Assembly (NCBI GenBank): GCA_009667805.1
Contig: CM019068.1
Location: forward strand, 9,054,182 to 9,118,181
From: Leptobrachium leishanense
Taxonomy: Eukaryota > Chordata > Amphibia > Anura > Megophryidae
DNA length: 64,000 nt
Direction: 5' to 3'
Position 1 is the stretch's first letter, and every line of letters begins with the position of its first letter. The notes under the pieces are model-generated. The model had not been told where the DNA came from, did no database searches, and worked only from the letters and a program-made list of their open reading frames with translations. The position numbers were made by a program, and so were the translations under genes. Of this stretch, positions 56,931-64,000 are shown one piece after another.

Positions 56931-58960
56931 AGGTATGTTAATATGGAGCTCTTAAGGGACTTTAGACTGGGGGAAGCTTTGACGGTGTCTGGGAGGTTAT
57001 TCCATATTTGCGGTGCTCTGTAGGAAAATGAGGATCGAGCCATTTTCTTTTTGTATTGCGGTATTTCAAGTAAGGTGCTGGTCCTGGATCTGAGGTTATA
57101 ACAGGAGGGAACTGCCGGGGGAAGCTGCATATTCAGGTAGGGTGGTAGCTTCCCAGAAAAGCTCTTAAACACCAGGTTGGAAAGGTGAAGGGTGTGTCTA
57201 GATTCCAGCGATGGGCAGTTTAGTTCTTTTAACATGTCACAATGGTGGGTCATGTAGTTACATTGTAGCACAAAGCGACAGAATGAGTTATACAATGTAG
57301 TAAGTTTCTGGAGGTGTGTTTGAGGGGCAGCTGCATACACTACATCTCCGTATTCAATAGCCGGCATAAGCATTTGTTGTACAATCTTCTTTCTTACCGC
57401 GGGGTTCAGGCAGGATTTGTTTCTGTACAGGGCACCTAGTTTGGGGTAAAGTTTAGATGAGAGTTTTTCGATGTGGGGCCAAAGGATAGATTTGGTTCTA
57501 ACCATGTACCTAGATATTTGAGAGAAGTGACTTTGGTCAGTGTGTCATTTGATTTTGTCCTGACAAATAGATGGGGTGTTTGCAATTTGTGTAGTTTAGG
57601 TGCGGTTGTAACAAAGAGCATTGTAACAGTATTGTCAGTATTTAGAAAAAGTTTGTTATCTTTGATCCACTTTTCTTCCTCTGTGAATTGTTCTTGCAGC
57701 ACGGCCTCCAGCTGTGGGAGATTTGGTTTGCTGGAATAGATTACAGTGTCGTCTGCGTACATGTGTACAGTTGAGGCTTTGCAGACATTGGGCAGATCGT
57801 TTATGAATATAGTGAATAGCAGGGGGCCCGGGCCTAGTATCGAGCCTTGGGGTACACCGCACGTGACTGGGAGGGGAAGGGAAGTGCTGTCAGAAATGGA
57901 CACAAATTGTGACCTATCAGACACATATGATTGGAACCAGCTTAGCGTGCGATCACCAATACCAGAGTTTTTAAGTTTTGTAATAGGATGCCATGGTCTA
58001 CTGTGTCAAAAGCCTTGGCAAAATCAAGGAAGATGCTCCAGTTAGGTTTCCTTGTTCCATCCCAGCTTGGATATCATTGCAGACTTTTAAAAGGGCAGTT
58101 GTAGTTGAATGATTTGGACGAAAGCCGGATTGATCTGGGGTTAAATAGTTCTGATACTGATAATAATTACGTAATTGAGTGTAGACACATTTTTCCAGAA
58201 TTTTTGACATTACGGGGAGCAGTGATATTGGGCGGTAGTTGGATACCAAAGTATTGTCTCCACTTTTATGGATAGGTACCACCCTTGCAGTCTTCCAAGT
58301 TTGGGTATGCATCCAGTCGCCAGTGATTCATTGATTAGGGTTGCGACAGGTTTTTCAATTGCTGGCACACTGATTTTCAGCAGCATTGCTGGGATTTGAT
58401 CAGGTCCAAACTGGTATTCCATTTTTTGGTTACGGAGAAGTTTAGTGATGGCACTGACAGGCACTGGTCTAAAACTGAATTTCTCTGCGTTACAGGGTCT
58501 TTGCTCTGTTGGTGGGGCCTGATCTGTGTGCAGCCTTTCTGATTTTGTGTCATTTCCTAGCTTAGCAATCAGGGTGGTGGCGCATCCAACATAATAATTA
58601 TTAAAAGCATTTGCTACATCTAGGGGGTGTTGTACAGTTTGGTTGTTTACTTTGATAGCAGCCGGCTGGGAGTGGACTGGGGGTGCTTGTATGTTACTTA
58701 TGATTTTCCAAAAATTTCTGGGGTTTGATATGTTATTGTCTAAATTTTCATTGAAGTACTGGGCTTTAGCCATTTTTGTTTGTTTTGTGCATTCATTCCG
58801 GCATTTCGGTATTCACAGTGATTGCTCATGGATCCAGTACTCTTGAAATTTGACCACAGGGAGTCTCTAAACTGGTACATATGCGTGAGGTAAGCTGTAA
58901 CCCAGGGGAAGTGGGCCCCTTTTACTCGCACTTTGCGCAGCGGGGTATGGGTGTTGGTTA
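56873..58960 (-). pseudogene. LINE reverse transcriptase, 5'-truncated
   Basis: Minus-strand pieces in order: PWVTAYL..RDSLWSNFKSTG (about 58870), NPRNFWKIISNIQ (about 58720), NYRPISLLPVMSKILEKCVY and SGFRPNHSTTTALLKV (about 58220-58090). They continue with GVPQGSILGP and MYADDTVIYSS (about 57850-57750), then IEYGDVVYAAAP, YNLRSRT and APQIWNNLPD. The last part is the usual C-terminal region. Frameshifts near 58730-58800, 58230-58310, 58030 and 57480 break it. It is a reverse transcriptase for target-primed integration. The clade within the CR1/L2/Jockey group is not decided; Rex1/Babar-like is possible. Confidence 0.85.
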
Positions 58961-59109
58961 AATCAGGCCGTCTCTTCACAATCTCTTCTATCCAACGAGG
59001 CCAATAACCGCTTTTCTCTCTTAACCTTTTCTTGACACGTTCCGTCGTATAACAGGATTCCGCACTCTGCTTTTTTTTCGTGAAGCGCCGGTGGCCGCGT
59101 CCTGGCCTG

Positions 59110-59805
59110 CGGTACTGCGTCAAAACGTTTCTTTAGTTTCTGGGGGGGAAAAGTGTAATGCAGTCTTTTTTCCGTTATTTTTACGGTTTTCATATTTCCC
59201 TTAACATTAAATGTCATCAACATCAGCCCGTGATTAAATTAGCGAGAACATCAGATCACATCCCAGTGATTACCTCATTAAAAATGCATCCCTTAATTAA
59301 TCCCTAATGCGAGTCATATGTTCAGTACAGTTTATGAAATTACCGCTATACCATAAACGCAGAGACATTAATTGGAGAATGCTACGATTGCCGGTGATTT
59401 GCTGATGAGGGTAAGTGATTTTGTGGTGAAGGGACATTAATAGAGAGTATTGTCGGCCTGCATGAAATATTCACTGTTTTGTGTCTGATTAAAGCACTTG
59501 TTTGTATTCTCTTCGGAACCTTGACAAAACAGACGCGTTGGCCGAATACCCTTGAGTTGTATCCAGGAAGGTGCTACATGCTTGGGTACTTTTATAAAGT
59601 GATTCATATTTGGGAGTCCAGTGTCATCTGATACGATGGAGAGCAGTATCTTCAGATCTTATTCTGTTACAGCTTTATATGTTTATTTACAGGAGGAAAC
59701 AACAGCGAAAACAAGAGAAAAACAAAGAAAAAGAAAACGGGACAGAAAGGCCTTGGTCAGATCAGCCAACAATGTTATACATATGCAGAGGCATTTAAAC
59801 AATAG
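59110..59805. other. Unassigned AT-rich sequence
   Basis: About 700 bp without repeat ends. TAATTA and ATTAAT-like words are frequent at 59230-59370. No gene is seen. Confidence 0.45.
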
Positions 59806-59810
59806 GGGTT

Positions 59811-61050
59811 ATTCAGAGAGATTTCGGTGCACTCTCGTTCCACGCACTTCCCTGCACTTCGGGGAATCAAAGTTCCCTACTCTGCGGTGAATTCAGCATT
59901 TACTGAAGGGTCCCCGGAGTGCAGGGAAAACTTATCAAAAACCTGTCGCAAACCTGCCGAACACCCACCGAAAACCCACCGGAACCTCAGCAAAATACAA
60001 GCCGAACACGTCTGGAAAAAGCCACAGAGCCGCCGATCACAGAACAGAGCAGCAGCTGGAAAAAGCCGACAAGCTGACGAATGGGGTAAAAAAAAGAAAG
60101 ATTTGAAAGCTTAAAAATAGAAACGAAAATGTCTGGAATTAACATGCAAGATCCTGTGAATGATAATAAAAAGGGCTGTTACAGGAAAAAGAAAAAAGGA
60201 TTTTTTTAAAAAAACCTGAAAACATTTTGTCGCAAAAAATACCTAAAAGATCCTAGAAAATAATCAATAAATAAAGAGACTTTTTGCTGCTGATTAAAAT
60301 AATAAACGGTTTATTAGATATTGAATTAAAACGGGAATATTTTTAACATTGAAACCTATGGGATTCGCCTGATTAAACCTGTCGAATGAAACCACTGAAC
60401 ATCAGGGCATTTCACTGACATTTCTCTGCTGTTCAATGGGAATAGATTAACCATTGCTTCTCTATGGGGGATTTCACTGCCGTCGAACAGCACCGTATTT
60501 CACGGACGCCGAAGATCACCGTATTTCACTGCCACTGAACAGGCACCGTATTTCACTGCCGCCGAACAGACACCGTATTTCACTGCCGCGGACAGGCACT
60601 GTATTTCACTGCCGCCGAACAGCACTGTATTTCACTGCCACTGAACAGGCACCGTATTTCACTGCCGCCGAACAGCACTGTATTTCACTGCCACTGAACA
60701 GACATCGTATTTCACTGCTGCCGAACAGCACCGTATTTCACTGCCGCCGAACAGCACCATATTTCACTGCCGCCGAACAGGCACCTTATTTCACTGCCGC
60801 CGAACAGCACCGTATTTCACTGCCGCGGAACAGCACCATATTTCACTGCCGCCGAACAGGCACCTTATTTCACTGCCGCCGAACAGCACCGTATTTCACT
60901 GCCGCCGAACAGGCACCGTACTTGCTGACAGTTCACCAAAATTTCATGAACTGCCTGCTCTCTGAATAGCCGAATGGCCCCCGAAATGTCACCGTACGGG
61001 GAAACTCACTGTTCAGTGACATTTTGGGGCCAGATCAGCTCTCTCTGAAT
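59811..61050. mobile_element. GGGTTATTCAGAG-family TIR element
   Basis: The left end is GGGGTTATTCAGAGAG and the right end CTCTCTGAATAATC. The interior is colinear with 39960-40817, including the 'cctatgggattcgcctg' segment and the minisatellite. No transposase, superfamily unresolved. Confidence 0.75.
60470..60920. repeat. 26/27-bp minisatellite, ~17 copies
   Basis: The unit contains 'cactgccgccgaacagg' and 'caccgtattt', as at 40497-40690, with 26-bp variants. It is expanded more than two-fold relative to that copy. Confidence 0.93.
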
Positions 61051-61153
61051 AATCTGCCTGAATGTAACAATATCTCTACTAATATGGGGATAACTGCCGT
61101 GTATTAGAATATAATAATAGTCATAAAATTGTGTGTGTGTATATATATATATA
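61051..61153. other. Spacer with (TG)n/(TA)n
   Basis: Short TG and TA runs precede the Tc1 insertion, which used a TA in this tract. Confidence 0.8.
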
Positions 61154-61155
61154 TA

Positions 61156-62403
61156 CACTATATTGCCAAAATGATTTGCTCACCTGCCTTGACTCGCATA
61201 TGAATTTAAGTGACATCCCATTCCTAATCCATAGGGTTCAATATGACGTCGCTCCACCCTTTGCAGCTATAACAGCTTCAACTCTTCTGGGAAGGCTGTC
61301 CACAAGGTTTAGGAGTGTGTTTATGGGGATTTGTGACCATTCTTCCAGAAGCGCATTTGTGAGGTCACACAGTGATGTTGGACGAGAAGGTCTGGCTCTC
61401 AGTCTCCGCTCGAATTCATCCCAAAGGTGTTCTATCGGGTTGAGGTCAGGACTCTGTGCAGGCCAGTCAAGTTCATCCACACCAGACTCTGTCATCCATG
61501 TCTTTATGGACCTTGCTTTGTGCACTGCTGCACAGTCATCTTGGAAGAGGAAGGGGCCAGCTCCAAACTGTTCCCACAAAGTTGGGAGCATGGAATTGTC
61601 CAAAATGTCTTGGTATGCTGAAGCATTCAAGGTTCCTTTCACTGGAACTAAGCGGCCAAGCCCAGCTCCTGAAAAACAACCCCACCCCATAACCCCCCCT
61701 CCACCAAACTTTACACTTGGCACAATGCAGTCAGACAAGTACCGTTCTCCTGGCAACCACCAAACCCAGACTCGTCCATCAGATTGCGAGATGGAGAAGC
61801 CCGATTCGTCACTCCAGAGAACGCGTCTCCACTGCTCTAGAGTCCAGTGGTGGCGTGCTTTACACCACTGCATCCGACGCTTTGCATTGCACTTGATGAT
61901 GTATGGCTTGGGTGCAGCTGCTCGGCCATGGAAACCCATTCCATGAAGCTCTCTGCGCACTGTTCTTGAGCTAATCTGAAGGCCACATGAAGTTTGGAGG
62001 TCTGTAGTGATTGACTCTGCAGAAAGTTGGTGACCTCTTCGCACTATGCGCCTCAGCATCCGCTGACCCCGCTCCGTCAGTTTACGTGGCCTACCACTTC
62101 ATGGCTGAGTTGCTGTCGTTCCCAAACACTTCCACGTTCTTATAATACAGCTGACAGGTGACTGTGGAATATTTAGGAGCGAGGAAATTTCACGACTGGA
62201 TTTGTTGCACAGGTGGCATCCTATCACAGTTCCACACTGGAATTCACTGAGCTCCTGAGAGCGACCCATTCTTTCACAAATGTTTGTAAAAACAGTCTGC
62301 ATGCCTAGGTGCTTGATTTTATACACCTGTGGCCATGGAAGTGATTGGAACACCTGATTCTGATTATTTGGATGGGTGAGGGAATACCTTTGGCAATATA
62401 GTG
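61156..62403 (-). mobile_element. Tc1-like transposon, nearly intact
   Basis: The ends are CACTATATTGCCAAAATG and CTTTGGCAATATAGTG, with TA on both sides (61154-61155, 62404-62405). Length 1248 bp. It carries one transposase gene on the minus strand. Confidence 0.95.
61238..62269 (-). pseudogene. Tc1 transposase with one in-frame stop
   Basis: ATG at 62269 (MGRSQELSEFQ) opens a frame of 343 codons, the normal Tc1 length. The first ~110 residues carry the paired-like helix-turn-helix domain (SSREISSLLNIPQ) and [10 protein letters not shown]. The catalytic DD34E triad is present: [18 protein letters not shown] (second Asp) and [10 protein letters not shown], with 34 residues between the last two. 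A glycine-rich [14 protein letters not shown] motif is intact. The only lesion seen is a TGA at about 62099-62101 just before SGRPR; the copy at 50270 has CGA there, so it is a CpG-type C-to-T change. The enzyme would excise and insert the element at TA. Confidence 0.93.
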
Positions 62404-62441
62404 TATATATATATATAATATATATCAGCGGTTACTTTCAT

Positions 62442-62572
62442 TTTGTTGCAACACTGAGAAACGCCGGCATTTCACAAAACTGGTATCCAAACAGTGACAT
62501 GAGAAGCGTCACAGAGCAGCTTCTCCGATTGTTCTTTGGACTTTAGTTTTGTGAAATGCCGGCGCTGCAACA
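62442..62572. repeat. Inverted repeat with perfect 19-bp stem
   Basis: GCCGGCATTTCACAAAACT (62463-62481) and its exact inverse (62545-62563), with outer GTTGCA/TGCAAC partners. The spacer is 63 bp. It may be a tiny MITE; no target duplication is decided. Confidence 0.9.
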
Positions 62573-62870
62573 CCATCGATTTGGGAATAAACATACAGAG
62601 CAGGAGGGCTGTAATCAACCAGACATGCCTATTTCATAACGGAGCATCTGAGACCGATAAATACAACACACAAAAATCGTAGCAATCCACCCAAACATAC
62701 AGCCAAAGACTTAACCCTTTTTGCTGGAGGTTTTTCTTCTCTGTGAAAATTCATGTTATTCTATTCCAACATTGGAACACTGGGCAACAATGGGTTAAAA
62801 ATACCTTAATGTGGTATTTAAATTGTTGATCACACATTGCGCTGTGACAGGATTATACAATATATGTCAC
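62573..62870. other. Unassigned sequence
   Basis: No recognised element or gene. Confidence 0.4.
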
Positions 62871-62876
62871 CGTCGC

Positions 62877-64000
62877 CAGGTTTGGATTTGCACCTCAGGA
62901 GCCTGTAGGCACAGAAGTGTGGAGCGCCCCTACTACGCCCCCCCCCCCAAAAAAAACAACATAAAAGAAACATGCCAAAATGTATTTTCAAATTTTCGTT
63001 TTGGAACAAACTGTAATTTTTTTTATTCTAAACAACTAAAAAGCAGTTTCTCTCTGCGTCAAATCATAAGAAGGAGCAGAATCTGTTGCCTTAGTCAAGT
63101 TAGTGCAGCGGCATTGTTTGTTTTATATGTAAAAGTATATATATTGTAACACCAGTCCGTCGTTTTGCAGCTGTCCCTCTTTCCATGTTTTTGTTTTTAA
63201 TCCCAAATGGGAAGTGTTCGGTGCGTGTATAAATAAAACCCACCATGTCTCTGCCTCTCCTTAGCTGAAAAGCAGGAGGAGAGGCTTGGAGCTGCTCAGT
63301 AGAGCGGCCTTTTGGTTACATTTGTTAGGTACTCACTCTGTAAAGAGGTGCCTTGAAGTGGCGAGTGAGCTTACGTTGCAATGGCCATTGAATCAAACAA
63401 AAACCTCATAGTGTTTTGTTGTACATGGAACACATAGAAACGAGCGCAGATGACACCTTTTTTCCTTGTTATGTTTTATACATTAACTGGGCTGTTACTC
63501 CTGGCAGTTGCTGCCGCTCCGGTGAGTATGGGCACGACGCCATTTTTTCTGTATAAAAGTATATATTGCCTCTGAAAGAGGACAGAGAAAAAATACATTT
63601 TGCGTTTACGGTTTTCTCTTTATTTTCAGACATTACATGGTCATGTTTGTTATCATTATATAGACCAGACTCTGACCTTTCCAATGACGCCTCACTTAAC
63701 CCTAAGTGCTGTACAATTCAGCGATGTAGCTTCCAAAGTCCCCCTGTCTACCCTCACTGCAGCATCACGGTCTAGGTTGTCGATGAAACAATTCATTGCA
63801 TCATTAGCTCTGCACCTGCTGGCAGTGTGGGAAATGAGGTAAGTTAGTGCAGCATCACTGTGCACTTTGTAATTGTAACCTGAATAATAGCACTGCGTTA
63901 GAAAAAAAAGAGAAAAATAAATATTTGATATTTTATTTTGTTTTAAATCTAACCTGGTTATATGTGACTTCACTGGAAAGGCCATAATCTGACCTTTCCA
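62877..64000. mobile_element. CAGGGCCGG-family hAT element, cut by window edge
   Basis: The start CAGGTTTGGATTTGCACC corresponds to the CAGGGCTGGATTTGCACC end of the family (compare 47930 inverted). The body is colinear with 8684-9600, with an unrelated insertion at 63148-63546. The hairpin module is partly seen at 63955-64000. Confidence 0.78.
63148..63546. other. Unidentified ~400-bp insertion in hAT element
   Basis: It is flanked by near-identical 'aaaagtatatat(at)tg' direct repeats of about 14 bp (left 63132-63149, right 63547-63561). The uninterrupted copy at 18837 reads 'gtaaaagcatatattgtc' straight through. The insert contains a TATAAATAAAACCC block at 63229 and no poly-A. It could be a solo LTR, a SINE or a retroposed transcript. 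Confidence 0.6.

Larger units (their letters stand above)
56380..59000 (-). mobile_element. 5'-truncated LINE, CR1/L2/Jockey group
   Basis: The 3' end at about 56380 has an A/T-rich tail, then the segment 'attttaccaggaaggatac' found in four other fragments and in the SINE at 3987-4190. A 39-bp array sits between the 3' UTR and the reading frame. The coding part (56873-59000) lacks the endonuclease, and the 5' boundary is blurred between about 58930 and 59110. Confidence 0.88.

Overview
This is a vertebrate, repeat-dominated, non-coding stretch, most likely from a frog or other amphibian. That attribution is inferred from the mix of elements: many hAT non-autonomous elements, L2 LINEs with the 3' end 'gcgctgcggaatatg', TTAA-target MITEs that start TTAAAGGGACAG (like the T2/Kolobok group known in Xenopus), Tc1-like elements and abundant minisatellites. 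A fish or lungfish cannot be excluded. I found no host protein-coding exon, rRNA, tRNA gene, CRISPR array or prokaryotic gene. Every long reading frame lies in a transposon relic or in a tandem array whose unit is a multiple of three bases.

Layout. 1-2750: three pyrimidine-only tandem arrays. 3449-4555: Helitron-like element with internal tandem units, hit by a LINE 3' end and by a tRNA-derived SINE. 4556-7113: L2 tail, then T2/Kolobok-like elements. 7318-7695: 27-bp minisatellite. 8684-11419: a hAT element carrying a TTAA MITE, then further nested TTAA MITEs. 12690-14935: CT-rich array split by a hAT element with a perfect 8-bp duplication. 15625-17365: 36-bp array and a truncated Tc1 element. 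18060-23452: T2-like copy, half a hAT MITE, then a decayed hAT transposase gene with its long repetitive leader and terminal repeat. 25302-27712: two hAT elements and a large foldback. 30722-32710: a 2-kb array of 42-bp units. 32872-34007: TTAA MITE with a nested hAT, and another hAT. 34727-40817: a TIR family interrupted by a nearly full-length L2 (35041-38989). 41307-42277, 45166-48516 and 49124-50987: three related hAT elements, each carrying other transposons. 51600-55545: a 42-bp array split by a hAT that carries its own 2-kb array. 56380-59000: a second LINE family. 59811-62403: a TIR element with an internal minisatellite, then a nearly intact Tc1 transposase. 62877-64000: another hAT copy, cut by the window edge.

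The strongest evidence is structural. At least nine hAT insertions show 8-bp target-site duplications read directly from the sequence. Several elements occur twice, so that one copy gives the empty site for an insertion in the other. The best leads are a recurring hairpin module shared by hAT and TTAA MITEs, a three-level nest at 45166-48516, a SINE that shares its tail with the local LINE, an L2 with a duplicated 5' segment and a 2A-like motif, and an unidentified insertion at 63148-63546.
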